Shown here: positions 34,235 to 46,612 of the stretch, piece after piece
Layout: the number at the start of each line of letters is the position of its first letter
How positions within the stretch are numbered: position 1 is the stretch's first letter
Assembly: GCA_947561585.1 (NCBI GenBank)
Contig: CANNZV010000866.1
Location: 62,001-126,000 of the forward strand
Source of the DNA: Caprella mutica
Taxonomy: Eukaryota; Arthropoda; Malacostraca; Amphipoda; Caprellidae
DNA length: 64,000 nt
Direction: 5' to 3'
Made by a program: the position numbers and the translations under genes
The notes under the pieces: model-generated
What the model saw: the letters and a program-made list of their open reading frames with translations, nothing else
Databases searched by the model: none
What the model was told of the DNA's origin: nothing

Positions 34235-36245
34235 CTTCTTTATGAATATGGAAGTAACAACATCTTATAGGACTGGTAAAGGCACAGTATACAGAATAGG
34301 AAAGTAACAACATCTTATAGGGCTGGTAAAGGCAGAGTATACAGAATATGGAAGTAACAACATCTTATAGGGCTGTTAAAGGCACAGTATACAGAATAGG
34401 GAAGTAACAACATCTTATAGGGCTGGTAAAGGCACAGTATACAGAATAGGGAAGTAACAACATCTTATAGGTCTGGTAAAGGCAGAGTATACAGAATATG
34501 GAAGTAACAACATCTTATAGGGCTGGTAAAGGCACAGTATACAGAATAGGGAAGTAACAACATCTTATAGGGCTGGAAAAGGCACAGTATACAGAATAGG
34601 GAAGTAACAACATCTTATAGGGCTGGTAAAGACACAGTATACAGAATAGGGAAGTAACAACATCTCATAGGGCTGGAAAAGGCACAGTATACTGAAGAGG
34701 GAAGTAACAACATCTTATAGGGCTGGTAAAGGCACAGTATACTGAATAGGGAAGTAACAACATCTTATAGGGCTGGTAAAGGCACAGTATACAGAATAGG
34801 GAAGTAACAACATCTTATAGGGCTGGTAAAGGCACAGTATACAGAATAGGGAAGTAACTACATCTTATAGGGCTGGTAAAGGCACATTATACAGAATAGG
34901 GAAGTAACAACATCTTATAGGGCTGGTAAAGGCATAGTATACAGAATAGGGAAGTAACAACATCTTATAGGGCTAGTAAAGGCACAGTATACAGAATAGG
35001 GAAGTAACAACATCTTATAGGGCTGGTAAATGCACAGTATACAGAATATGGAAGTAACAACATCTTATAGGGCTGGTAAAGGCACAGTATACAAAATAGG
35101 GAAGTAACTACATCTTATAGGGCTGGTAAAGGCACAGTATACAGAATAAGGAAGTAACAACATCTTATAGGGCTGGTAAAGGCACAGTAAAGAGAATAGG
35201 GAAGTAACAACATCTTATAGGGCTGGTAAAGGCACAGTATACAGAATAGGGAAGTAACAACATCTTATAGGGCTGGTAAAGACACAGTATACAGAATAGG
35301 GAAGTAACAACATCTTATAGGGCTGGTAAAGGCACAGTATACAGAATAGGGAAGTAACAACATCTTATAAGGCTGGTAAAGGCACAGTAAAGAGAATAGG
35401 GAAGTAACAACATCTTATAGGGCTCGTAAATGCACAGTATGCAGAATAGGGAAGTAACAACATCTTATAGGGCTGGTAAAGGCACAGTATACAGAATAGG
35501 GAAGTAACAACATCTTATAGGGCTGGTAAAGGCACAGTATACAGAATAGGGAAGTAACTACATCTTATAGGGCTGGTAAAGGCACAGTATACAGAATAAG
35601 GAAGTAACAACATCTTATAGGGCTGGTAAAGGCACAGTAAAGAGAATAGGGAAGTAACAACATCTTATAGGGCTGGTAAAGGCACAGTATACAGAATAGG
35701 GAAGTAACAACATCTTATAGGGCTGGTAAAGACACAGTATACAGAATAGGGAAGTAACAACATCTTATAGGGCTGGTAAAGGCACAGTATACAGAATAGG
35801 GAAGTAACAACATCTTATAAGGCTGGTAAAGGCACAGTAAAGAGAATAGGGAAGTAACAACATTTTATAGGGCTCGTAAATGCACAGTATACAGAATAGG
35901 GAAGTAACAACATCTTATAGGGCTGGTAAAGACACAGTATACAGAATAGGGAAGTAACAACATCTTATAGGGCTGGTAAAGGCACAGTATACAGAATAGG
36001 GAAGTAACAACATCTTATAAGGCTGATAAAGGCACAGTAAAGAGAATAGGGAAGTAACAACATCTTATAGGGCTGGTAAAGGCACAGTAAAGAGAATAGG
36101 GAAGTAACAACATCTTATAGGGCTGGTAAAGGCACAGTATACAGAATAGGGAAGTAACAACATCTAATAGGGCTGGTAAAGGCACAGTATACAGAATAGG
36201 GAAGTAACAACATCTTATAGGGCTGGTAAAGGCACAGTATACAGA
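34235..36245. repeat. 50-bp minisatellite, about 40 copies
   Basis: Unit made of GGGAAGTAACAACATCTTAT, AGGGCTGGTAAAGGCACAGT and ATACAGAATA. A nine-unit block is duplicated: the rare GAAGTAACTACATC form occurs at 35,101 and 35,551, 450 bp (9 x 50) apart, followed in both copies by the AGAATAAGG and GTAAAGAGAA variants. Very low divergence. Confidence 0.96.
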
Positions 36246-36650
36246 GGTCAACCTGTGACGTCAAGAGAATAATTTGTCCCGTTCCGATACAGTTTCAATA
36301 TTTGCTTTAAATATTATTAACTTTTTATATCAAAAATCTCTTACTATCAGAATATTCTTCGTTTTATTTGTCACGTTTTTATAAGTTCTAATATATATAT
36401 TCTATACATTCTATATCTGTGATACATCTCTACTTAATGGAAAAAGTTTGTGTAGGATTATATAATGTTAACTTCTTGAAAATAATAAACATGTGATTTT
36501 GTTACTTCTATGTTCCAATTATATGTTTATTTCTCTAAAAACATGGAACATTTCGTAGATAATAACAGTGATGTAGTTTATTATTAATAGCAAACAAACT
36601 CTAGTTTGAAACTTGCTAAAATGCCTAATTACTTGAATGTGTCGTGACTT
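36246..36650. other. AT-rich spacer
   Basis: No gene or repeat recognised. Confidence 0.3.
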
Positions 36651-36654
36651 TTAT

Positions 36655-37155
36655 TCTTTCGTATCTAGGATACTAATGTTTGTATCTAGGATACTAATGA
36701 TCGTATCTAGGATACTAATGATTGTATCTAGGATACTAATGATCGTATCTAGGATACTAATGATCGTATCTAGGATACTAATGATCGTATCTAGGATGAT
36801 AATGATCGTATCTAGGATACTAATTTTCTTATCTAGGATACAAATGATCGTATCTAGGATACTTCAATCGTATTCAGAATACTATCGATCGTATCTAGGA
36901 TACTATTGATTGTATCTATGATATTATTGATCGTATCTAGGATAGTTTTTATCGTATCTAAGATACTATTGATCGTATCAAATGATTATATTGAGCGTAT
37001 CTATGATACTATTGAGCGTATCTAAGATACTATTTATCGTACATAAGATACTATATTGATCGTTTCATATGATTTTATAGAGCGTATCAAGGATACTATT
37101 TATCGTATCTAGGATACTATTGATTGCATCTAGGATAATATTGATGGTATTTAGA
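36655..37155. repeat. 21-bp array, ATCGTATCTAGGATAC core (forward orientation)
   Basis: Regular 21-bp units to about 36,900, then degenerate units (20-35 bp spacing) to about 37,155. The 16-base core ATCGTATCTAGGATAC is the exact reverse complement of the core of the array at 42.6-43.9 kb. Confidence 0.9.
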
Positions 37156-38370
37156 ATTTTATAGTTATTCCAAAAATACTTTGTCAGACTTCATTTTGAT
37201 TTGAAAATAGGTTCCAGCATTTCTACCTCTCTCTTCTTAAGTGTTCGAACATACAAGTAAAGTTAATCAACATAGTTTTTTAAGTATTATTATATAGCTT
37301 TATGTAGGCAATTACAAAGTACTGAAATCATATTTGCTAGTGAAAAATTAACTTGTGTTAGCTTTTTCCATAAGCCTCTATCTACATATAGTAAGTACAT
37401 TTTTGTCCAAAATATCCCAACATGTAACTTTTATAACTAAAAACCTAATTAACTCAAAAACAGTTAAATGATTAGTAACAAAAAGCTATAATTTAATTAA
37501 GTAGCATACACACAATGAAACGTTCTTTCTGGCCCATCCTGTATAACAGTTTTCACTCTTCTTCATTATACGATTAAGATCATTTATTTCCGTTAGAATA
37601 CACCCTAAGGTCTACGAACGGTGCTTAGACTAATAGATTTAAGAGCCATGTGGTCTCAACTCCTCTATAACACCAAAGATATTATACTACAATAAGATAC
37701 ACCTCTCTAGGAAACTTCCATTCAAATGCATCGGGCTGCCACGTGTGTTTCGGAAGACGTCTCTCCGTCTCCGCGAAATCGCAACATTTTATCTTAATTG
37801 AAATATTCTAAAGAAATTTCTAAACTTGGTTGTTGTTTAAAGTATTCTTTTTGAAACTTTATCTTTGTTTTTTAAATTAAATCAAATAGAGTAGTGTATC
37901 TTATTGTAGTGTATTATCTAGTAAATTAGAGTTATTTAACAATTATTATTTTGTAATTTTGATGTATTGTAAGATTGTTATCCTTTGCTTATATAAAAAT
38001 GTTACAATTTCGATTGAAGAACTATATCGAAATATTTCAATTTGGTGGAATTGATTGATAAATTCGTTATTAGTTGTTAATTAAATTTTGCCATTTTTTA
38101 AGCTGAATTTCTGTTTGAATATTTCAAATCGTTCAATCAAATAATTAACAACTAATATGTATATAATACTTGAAAAAGTATATGAACCTTTTTCCTTTTA
38201 TCTCAATTTCAATAGAGAAAAATCAATTTATAATGAAAAGAAAGTTCTTTAATGATCGACAAATTCATTATGACCGGAAATTTCAAAGGTAAAAAAATAT
38301 TAAATTTTCATTTGCTAAATTGCGGTTGGATATGTTATGATAGCCATATTTTCTTTTCATTCATAAATTC
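37156..38370. other. AT-rich interval
   Basis: Unique AT-rich DNA. Contains CTGGCCCATCCTGTATAAC near 37,528, which resembles a transposon terminus, but no partner end was found. A stretch at 37.6-37.78 kb has higher GC without a recognisable frame. Confidence 0.3.
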
Positions 38371-38374
38371 CCAA

Positions 38375-38662
38375 TCTTGTTATATGTAAAATAGTGTTAC
38401 ATAACTCAAAAAGTATTCAACCAATTTGCTTGAAATTGAGTGGGACGATTATTCATCATTCTGGAACCATTTGATTACATTTTGTAAGGTATCAGGTCAA
38501 AAGTAAAGGTCAAGGTCATTCATAACTCAAAAGTATTCGACCAAATTGCCTGAAATTTGGTGGGATGATTGGTCATTATCCAGAAACAATTTGAAGGACA
38601 AGGTCAATGTCACTCAAATGTAGCGGTGGCGAGTGTATGTGCTCTACGAGTTCCTGTTCTAG
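38375..38662 (+). repeat. Dispersed 'CAAGGTCA' family element
   Basis: Block order as in the other copies: CATAACTCAAAAAGTATTC, GAAATTGAGTGGGACGATT, GTCAAGGTCATTCATAACTC, then the end GCGGTGGCGAGTGTATGTGC / TCTACGAG. Two sub-repeats and a bit of a third. Confidence 0.75.
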
Positions 38663-38702
38663 GTAAATCCTGTTAACATTAAGGAAATTATTGAAAATTG
38701 AT

Positions 38703-38858
38703 AATAACTACTCAATTACCGTTCACTCACAGTTATCGTACAAGGGGCGTTAACATAAGTCATTAGCCAATCTGAATGTTGAAAATTTTACTCAACCTAT
38801 CATGACGTAACACTCACTTTACGGTAACTGTAAGCAGTCGGTAATTGAGTAGTTACCC
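38703..38858 (+). mobile_element. MITE, GGGTAACTACTCAATTACCG family, copy at 38.7 kb
   Basis: Left end TAACTACTCAATTACCG; right end CGGTAATTGAGTAGTTACCC. Interior contains ACATAAGTCATTAGCCAATC and CTATCATGACGTAACACTC. About 156 bp; same family as the copies at 4.27 and 27 kb. It follows the preceding dispersed element within 50 bp. Confidence 0.78.
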
Positions 38859-38859
38859 T

Positions 38860-39332
38860 ATTTAACTTATAACATTATCTTTTATATAAATATTATCTAA
38901 AGTAACACTCATAATAAATATCATGTAAAAATATTAACTGTAAAAGCTTCATGCAATAATAACATCTCTTCTTAAAACTCAACACTAGTTTAAAAACAAA
39001 TGAAATCTAATTCATTCTAGCTCACTTTGTAGCAGAAATCAAAGACGCTATTCAATTTTCAATAACTTCAAAGCAACAAAACTCCGTTTGATGACCAAAA
39101 TACGAACTATTTCTATTAACACCAGCAGTGGAAACTTGAAAAGAAACTTAGAAGCAATATCAACACTGACTTTGTGTCGAAGAGTGTAAGCTGTTCAAAT
39201 TTAAAAACACTCGAGAGGGGGAAGCATTTCAATGTGTAATTATAAATTGAATTGATGTTATGAATATATTTGTGTATTAGAATATTGGTGAACTTTATGA
39301 GTAAAGATTGTAATCTTGACAAGAAGACACAT
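38860..39332. other. AT-rich spacer
   Basis: No gene or repeat recognised. Confidence 0.3.
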
Positions 39333-39334
39333 GA

Positions 39335-40358
39335 TATTCGACTAAGAATGAACTCTTATGGTGAAGAACATTCATATGATATCTATTTACGGTCAATACA
39401 AATAATATTCCACTAGAGATGAACTCTTATGGTGGAGAACATTCATATGATATCTATTTACAGTCAATACAAATAATATTCCACTAGGGATGAACTCTTA
39501 CGGTGAAGAACATTCATACAATATCTATTTACAGTCAATACAAATAATATTCCACTAGGGATGAACTCTTACGGTGAAGAACATTCATACAATATCTATT
39601 TACAGTCAATACAAATAATATTCCACTAGGGATGAACTCTTACGGTGAAGAACATTCATACAATATCTATTTACAGTCTATACAAATAATATTCCACTAG
39701 GGATGAACGCTTACTGTGAAGAACATTCATACAATATCTATTTACAGTCAATACAAATTAATATTCCACTAGGGATGAACTCTTACTGTGAAGAACATTC
39801 ATACAATATCTATTTACAGTCAATACAAATAATATTCCACTAGGGATGAACTCTTACGGTGAAGAACATTCATACAATATCTATTTACAGTCAATACAAA
39901 TAATATTCCACTAGGGATGAACTCTTACGGTGAAGAACATTCATACAATATCTATTTACAGTCAATACAAATAATATTCCACTAGAGATGAACTCTTACT
40001 GTGAAGAACATTCATACAATATCTATTTACAGTCAATACAAATAATATTCCACTAGGGATGAACTCTTACGGTGAAGAACATTCATACAATATCTATTTA
40101 CAGTCAATACAAATAATATTCCACTAGAGATGAACTCTTACTGTGAAGAACATTCATACAATATCTATTTATTTACATTCAATACAAATAATATTCCACT
40201 AGGGATGAACTCTTACGGTGAAAAACATTCATACAATATCTATTTACAGTCAATTCAAATAATATTCCACTAGGGATGAACTCTTACGGCGAAGAACATT
40301 CATACAATATCTATTTACAGTCAATACAAATAATATTTCAATAGGGATGAACTCTGAC
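39335..40358. repeat. 71-bp minisatellite, about 14 copies
   Basis: The longest unit in the window: GATGAACTCTTACGGTGAAG, AACATTCATACAATATCTAT, TTACAGTCAATACAAATAAT, ATTCCACTAGG. Spacing is 71 bp (GAACTCTT at 39,421, 39,492, 39,563). Variation is limited to CGG/CTG and AGGG/AGAG choices and one TTTA insertion near 40,170. Confidence 0.95.
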
Positions 40359-40359
40359 T

Positions 40360-40920
40360 ATATTTGAAACATAATATAGATATGTATATTGAAGTAATTT
40401 TCGCACAAAAGTGAATTTACTCAGAGGACACACTAATTGTTTTGAGTATTTTATTGGATGAAAAAACACTCATGAAAATAATAAAAATTACAATGCAATT
40501 AATATGAAAATAGTTAGCAAGACATTTCACAGCCGATTCAAAAACCTATCAAAAACATGTTATAATTGGTATCTGTGTATCAATTATAATAACGAATTAA
40601 ATTATGATCGTTTTTAAAAGAATATGGAACCGTAGGACAACTCTCCACATATTCTACAAACAATAACTCTATCCATTTAACTCTTCATTTCCCTCTCTGT
40701 ACTTGTTGTAGAATTGTTTTTTTCACCCACATACGAAGGGTAAAAAGGGTTCGCGGTTATCAAGGTAGAAAGTGAGAAAAGTTTAGGGTTTGGCTTATCC
40801 CGTAGAATCCTTTGATGTTCTTTGGGGGGAAAGATTACCTCTCTGAGCTGGAGGCAAGGCTCTGAATTTGGATCATTTTAGGGTGGAAATGAACAGAAAA
40901 AAGAGAAGTTTTGGTGTATA
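40360..40920. other. AT-rich, then moderate-GC spacer
   Basis: Unique; 40,690-40,880 is GC-richer (AAAGGGTTCGCGGTTATC). No recognisable frame. Confidence 0.3.
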
Positions 40921-40924
40921 GATT

Positions 40925-41170
40925 GGTGGTTGTTTTAACTCTTCACTGTGCACTTTATTTACAACTATTGGTGGTTGTTTTAACTCTTCACTGTGCACTT
41001 TATTTACAACTATTGGTGGTTGTTTTAACTCTTCACTGTGCACTTTATTTACAACTATTGGTGGTTGTTTTAACCTTTCACTGTGCACTTTGTATAAAAC
41101 TATTGGTTGTTGTTATTGGTGTGTGTTTTAACTCTTCATTGTGCACTTTATTTACATCTACTTTATTTAC
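40925..41170. repeat. 45-bp tandem repeat, about 5 copies
   Basis: GGTGGTTGTTTTAACTCTTC then ACTGTGCACTTTATTTACAA; GGTGGTTGTT at 40,925 and 40,970. The first three copies are near-identical and the last two degenerate. Open in one frame per strand because 45 is 3n. Confidence 0.9.
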
Positions 41171-42180
41171 AACATTTCATTTTCTATGAGTAAGAATAAA
41201 CGAAAATCTTATTGAAGGCTCAACTTAGCGCATATTAAAATAATGAATCATATGTGATGAGAGATCAAAGTAGCAAATGAATCAAAAGTATTAGAATTAA
41301 ACCATTGAACAAACTTGAATCACATGCACTGTAAAATATTTGTGACAGTAGAATAAGTTCTAACTTGTTGGTTGGTTTTATATTTATAGAAGAAAAATCA
41401 TTATTAATTTTTATCATTTGTTTTAATTTGTGTCCATGATATCTGTAGGACACCTGTATATAAATCAAAGTATCAAAATAACTCAAAATTCAGAAGTGAG
41501 AGTTAAGCTATGATTGAATAAATATATTTCAAAATACGCTTAAAGGAAACTGCAAAACTATTTTCTTAACTCATAGAAAATGAAATGATTAAGGAGTAAC
41601 TACTATATAATAACTTGAGTCATGTCTCGCTCTTATTACCCCCGCAAAAGGGACAAAGGTTATGCTTGCCAATTATAATTAGAACGAAGAGGTAATAAAA
41701 GCGAGATCTCTCTGTAAAACATATGAATTCAGACTAAAATTGACTTATTAAAATCATCTTAAAATCATAAAAAAAAATTATGTTACCAAAATATTTTTTA
41801 TAGCTTTATTACATAGTTTATTCAAGCTGTAATTTAGTTACAAAGTCTCATGAATAAAAGTATAGAATTTCTATTGAAATAAATATTCTTGGTCGTATGT
41901 CCATCACGGAAGAATACGTCTTCTTCGAAACTAAAGTTGGCTTTTAGAGCAAAGTTAGAATTTATTTTAGATGGCGCAGTGTTCAAAGTTAGAGATTTCC
42001 ATATCGTTCTTTCGGTTACTTTTAGTGCATTGCTTTCAGCCCTTTTAAGAATTAACCAATAAATAGCTTTGAAAACTATAGTACTTTATAAACGGTAAAA
42101 ACTGTTCACTGAAATATTTAGAACAACAAATATATTATATTTAAACTGTGGTAATGATGCGACACTGTTTATACTTATAT
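41171..42180. other. AT-rich interval
   Basis: Includes a single TTTGTGTCCATGATATCTGT / AGGACACC hairpin-like segment at about 41,425-41,455, similar to the GTATCCATGATACC hairpins elsewhere. No gene seen. Confidence 0.3.
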
Positions 42181-42184
42181 TATC

Positions 42185-42330
42185 TATCCTAACTATTTAT
42201 TCATAATAACTATATATTTATTATAACTATTTATTTATTATAACTAATTATCTATTATAACTATTTATCTTTTATAATTATTTTTCTATTATACAGCTAT
42301 TTAACTATTATAACGATTTAAGTATTATAT
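42185..42330. repeat. AT-rich degenerate repeat, ATTATAACTATTTAT core
   Basis: About eight loose copies of TATTATAACTATTTA spaced 17-21 bp. Confidence 0.65.
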
Positions 42331-42634
42331 TCTTTTTTTCTCCATTAAATTAAGTAAATTCGTTAATAAATTTGATAAGCTGGTTTTCAGCTATTATTCC
42401 ATTGAATGAATATGATTTAACTAATTTAATTAGAATACATTTTAAATCTGTTGACAAAATCTGTCATTTATATTAAATGTATAATCTCTATATTATAATG
42501 TAATCATCACTCTTCAATTAATAATTTACGTTATTATTTGTATGTATTTCTAACATGCAAAAGTTTTATGATGAGATTTTTTTGTATTTATAAAACTTCA
42601 TATATAATATTAAATTATTAAAACTTTATAGGAG

Positions 42635-43866
42635 CTATAGTATCCTAGATACAATCAGAATATTAATGAAACAGCTATGTTTAGCATACTAGATACGATA
42701 GCTATAGATAAAAATACATACATCGTATCCTAGATACGATAGGTATAGTATTCTAAATACGATTGCTTGTGTATCCTAGATATAATAGCTATAGTATCCT
42801 AGATACAATAGCTATAGTATCCTGAATAGGATAACTATATCATCCTAGATACAATAGCTAAGATATCCTATATAGGATAGTTACGTATCCTAGATACGAT
42901 AGTTACGTATCCTAGATACGATAGCCATAGTATCCTAGATACAATAACTTTAGTATCATAGATAGGATAACTATATCATCCTAGATACGAAAGCTATAGT
43001 ATCCTATATACGATAGCTACGTATCCTAGATACGATAGCCATAGTATCCTAGATACAATGACTTTAGTATCTTAGATAAGATAACTATATCATCCTAGAT
43101 ACGATAGCTATACAGTATCCTAAATACGATTAGAATTGTTTCCTAGATACAATGACTTTAGTATCCTATATAGGACAGCAATAGTATCCTAGATACGAAA
43201 ACTTTAGTGTTCTAGAAAGGACAGCTAAAGTGTCCTAGATCGAATAGCTATATTATCCTAGATATGATAGCTAAAGCATCCTTGATACGATAGCAATAGT
43301 ATCCTAGATACGATAGCAATTGTATCCTTGATACGATAGCAATAGTATCCTAGATACGATAGCAATAGTATCCTAGATACGATAGCAATTGTATCCTAGA
43401 TACGATAGCAATAGTATCCTAGATACGATAGCAATAGTATCCTAGATACGATAGCAATAGTATCCTAGATACGATAGCAATAGTATCCTAGATACGATAG
43501 CAATAGTATCCTAGATACGATAGCAATAGTATCCTAGATACGATAGCAATAGTATCCTAGATACGATAGCAATAGTATCCTAGATACGATAGCAATAGTA
43601 TCCTAGATACGATAGCAATAGTATCCTAGATACGATAGCAATAGTATCCTAGATACGATAGCAATAGTATCCTAGATACGATAGCAATAGTATCCTTGAT
43701 ACGATAGCAATAGTATCCTAGATACGATAGCAATAGTATCCTAGATACGATAGCAATAGTATCCTAGATACGATAGCAATAGTATCCTAGATACGATAGC
43801 AATAGTATCCTAGATACGATAGCAATAGTATCCTAGATAGGATAGCTAAAGCATCCTAGATACGGT
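42635..43866. repeat. 23-bp array, GTATCCTAGATACGAT core (inverse orientation)
   Basis: The left half (42,635-43,260) is degenerate. The right half (43,270-43,840) consists of about 25 near-identical copies of GTATCCTAGATACGATAGCA plus ATA. Core GTATCCTAGATACGAT is the reverse complement of the 36.65-kb array core. The half-degenerate, half-homogenised structure suggests recent expansion at the right end. Confidence 0.95.
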
Positions 43867-44490
43867 CACACTCTAAATTTTCACTCCAAATATCTGTTTT
43901 TTTTAGTGAAAAAATGTAACCAGATATAACAATGAAGTGTTAATATCATGGCGACTTCAAAAAAAGAAGCATTCAATTAATTACAGAAGTTAATATACAA
44001 TGTAAGTGCTTACCGATATCATGAACAAATCTAATAAACATATAAAAACTGCACCAATATAATTTATTTTCTTATTTCTCAACCCAATCCCTGGTTGGCA
44101 ATCTCAACCACAGATCACCAAAGTTGGTAGAGTTTCCTTGCAGTTTTAGGATATTAGACTCGTGTCCCGCCTCTCAATACCCTGCATTTTACCTCTGCGT
44201 ATTCGTGTTCTTTTTTACCGTAGACTTGATGTGAAGAAATAAGGAGATTACCAGAGAATCAGTTATGGTGGGGTCATAGAAGATTGAGAGGAAGTGTAAT
44301 CAATATTCTTTGATCCAACCATAAAATTTCAATTGGAATTTGTTCAATTTCAATTTGGTGTAATTTAAGAAATAAGTACACTATTAGTGAAATTGACTAA
44401 TATATATTGTATCAATGATTATTTTTCTAAATAGTTTTTATTGAATGTAATAGATGATATTGAAAAAATTCCATAGAAATAATCTAAATA
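43867..44490. other. Unique interval with moderate GC at 44.08-44.28 kb
   Basis: Non-repetitive. No frame with recognisable domains. Confidence 0.3.
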
Positions 44491-44492
44491 TC

Positions 44493-44648
44493 TACATCAC
44501 TGTAGACACACTCTACATCACTGTAGATACACTCCAGATCACTGTAGATACACTCTACATCACTGTAGATACACTCTACATTACTGTAGATACACTCTAC
44601 ATCACTGTAGATATACTCCTCGTCACTGTAGACACACTCTACATGTAT
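44493..44648. repeat. 21-bp tandem repeat, about 7.5 copies (ACATCACTGTAGATACACTC core)
   Basis: Uniform 21-bp units with GATAC/GACAC and CATCAC/CATTAC variants. The 90-codon plus frame over it is a by-product. Confidence 0.9.
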
Positions 44649-44649
44649 C

Positions 44650-45487
44650 TACTACATCTTCTCTACTTGTCTCTTTTTTCTATTAGCGTCGAAGTCACTT
44701 CTCCAAAAAACAAAAAAACAAAATAACTTAGAACAGAAACAATATCAAAAATTGTATTTTCTTTGGCTTCTTCCACATAAATGAAAAGTATTTGTTATTA
44801 TTCTATAGAGAAAAAATTATCGTAACTTTATTTTATGCTACTAAGTAAAACTTATTTATGAGAAAAAATATAATTTTTGAATAATCTGCTGAAAACAGGT
44901 ATGTTAATTATTGTTGATTTTAGTGAATAAACATAATAGGTTAAACTAATCTGAGTAACTTAAATAGGATTTATTGTTAACCTTTAATAATTTCCTTCAG
45001 GTGTTTCCTAATTAATAAAAAAACATATTTATGTATGCAATATCTATCTAAAATAATCGTACAAAATCATTATATTTGAAGAATTTATTAATATAATTTA
45101 ACTGCCAATTAACATATCATTATTTTGTACATGTATTTGGAAATTTGTATGAACATTATGTTTGAAATAAAATAAATTACTTTACATCGAATTAACAGCA
45201 TATTTTTTGATGTCGATTATAACGAATTACATTCAATTAGTAACATCTATAAAAAGATTCGATGATTTATTTTCTATTTTGCTACCTGGAGTGGAAACAT
45301 CAGTGGCTGATAAATTTGCTATTTAACGTCTTTGAGATTTAAGAGAAACAACGAAAAAAGTGATGCTTCAAATCTTATTGAATATTTCAATCTCTCGAAT
45401 GTTTCAGATTACAAATATTTCAATTTTCATATAACCATTGATTTAATCCTTGATCTACAATTCATAAATAATTTATCATACGTTGAA
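44650..45487. other. AT-rich spacer
   Basis: No gene or repeat recognised. Confidence 0.3.
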
Positions 45488-45489
45488 GG

Positions 45490-45615
45490 AAACATTTTTA
45501 ACATTGTCAAATAGTGTCAAACATTTTCAAGCATTGTCAAGCATCTTCAAAACATTTTCAACATTGTCAAATATTGTCAAACATTTTCAAGCATTGTCAA
45601 ACATCTTCAAAAACC
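45490..45615. repeat. Short 10-12 bp tandem repeat (CATTGTCAAA / CATTTTCAAG)
   Basis: About ten irregular copies of CATTGTCAAA-like words. Confidence 0.7.
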
Positions 45616-46445
45616 GTTAAATAACTCCCCATGTGATATATGTTTTTAATAAAATATTTTAAATATTAGCTACGTGTTGTAAATTAATTACCAAATTCTT
45701 TTTAGTAGCATTAGAAAATGTTTTCTTTTCCATTTCAAAGTTAAATGTTACGTTTTCTAATTATAATTATATAAACATAGTGTGTGTTGCAAATTAACAA
45801 TATAATTTTCTACGTTCTATTTTGAAAGTATTTTGCTAAAAAATAATTTGCTATTGGAAAGAAAACAAGTTCGGGAGTTAAATGACCTGTAAATATCACT
45901 ATAATTTAAAGCTAGTACATCAGTGCAAATAAAAGGTTCTTCAGCTAGGAAGTCTTCGATTTTTGTCTTAGGTAGGCTAATAAGTTATATTTACTATCAC
46001 CTCTTCATTTCCCTCTTCTATGCGTGAGTGCAGCCACCTATGCTTGTGTTCCTTTTCTTATCATTCCTTGGTAAGTGATTGCATCCACGAAGTAGCTTTT
46101 CTGCATCCGTAAGCATTGTCACAGACTGGTGGTTGGTGCCTTTGTTCAAGGAGTCACTTTCCTTTCAGACTTATTTTAACTGTCCCTTGTATTTCATTTC
46201 CTTTTGACGTCAACCAGTCTTTCGTTTCGAAGCAGACGTTGAACACTTCTAAATTTGAATTAATAGCTTTAATATTTTTTGTGGCCTGAAATATTCTCAC
46301 AGATTTAACAAAAGAAACTAATTGATTGAATTAATGAAATTTGTCAACTACTGTTTTGCATCAGTCTTGAGCGTATAGAAACAAATATATTCAAATTTAT
46401 AATATTTTCAAATATATGTAAATGATGTATACCCCAGCAAAACAT
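45616..46445. other. Unique interval, higher GC at 45.95-46.25 kb
   Basis: A block of about 300 bp with raised GC and no repeats (contains GTCACAGACTGGTGGTTGGT). No coding frame recognised; could be a conserved noncoding element. Confidence 0.3.
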
Positions 46446-46451
46446 AAATCA

Positions 46452-46532
46452 TGCGGCGAGTTGTCCTAGCGGCGAATTGTCCTCACGGCAAATTGTCCTC
46501 ACGGCGAATTGTCCGCAGCGAGTTGTCCTAAA
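46452..46532. repeat. 16-bp tandem repeat, ACGGCGAATTGTCCTC core
   Basis: About five units (GCGGCGAGTTGTCC, GCGGCGAATTGTCC, ACGGCAAATTGTCC). Similar in period and wording to the 25.7-26.1 kb array (GACGAAATGTCC) and to GGCGGCAAATTGTC units in the giant array. Confidence 0.8.
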
Positions 46533-46545
46533 ACCGTGTAGATGT

Positions 46546-46612
46546 CTGTAAAGGTTGGTGTGTAGGTGTGTGTGTAGGTATTTGGGTGTGTGTAGTGTGA
46601 ATGTGTATATAC
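46546..46612. repeat. GT-rich low-complexity patch
   Basis: TGTGTAGGTGTGTGTGTAGG and similar; degenerate (GT)n. Confidence 0.7.
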
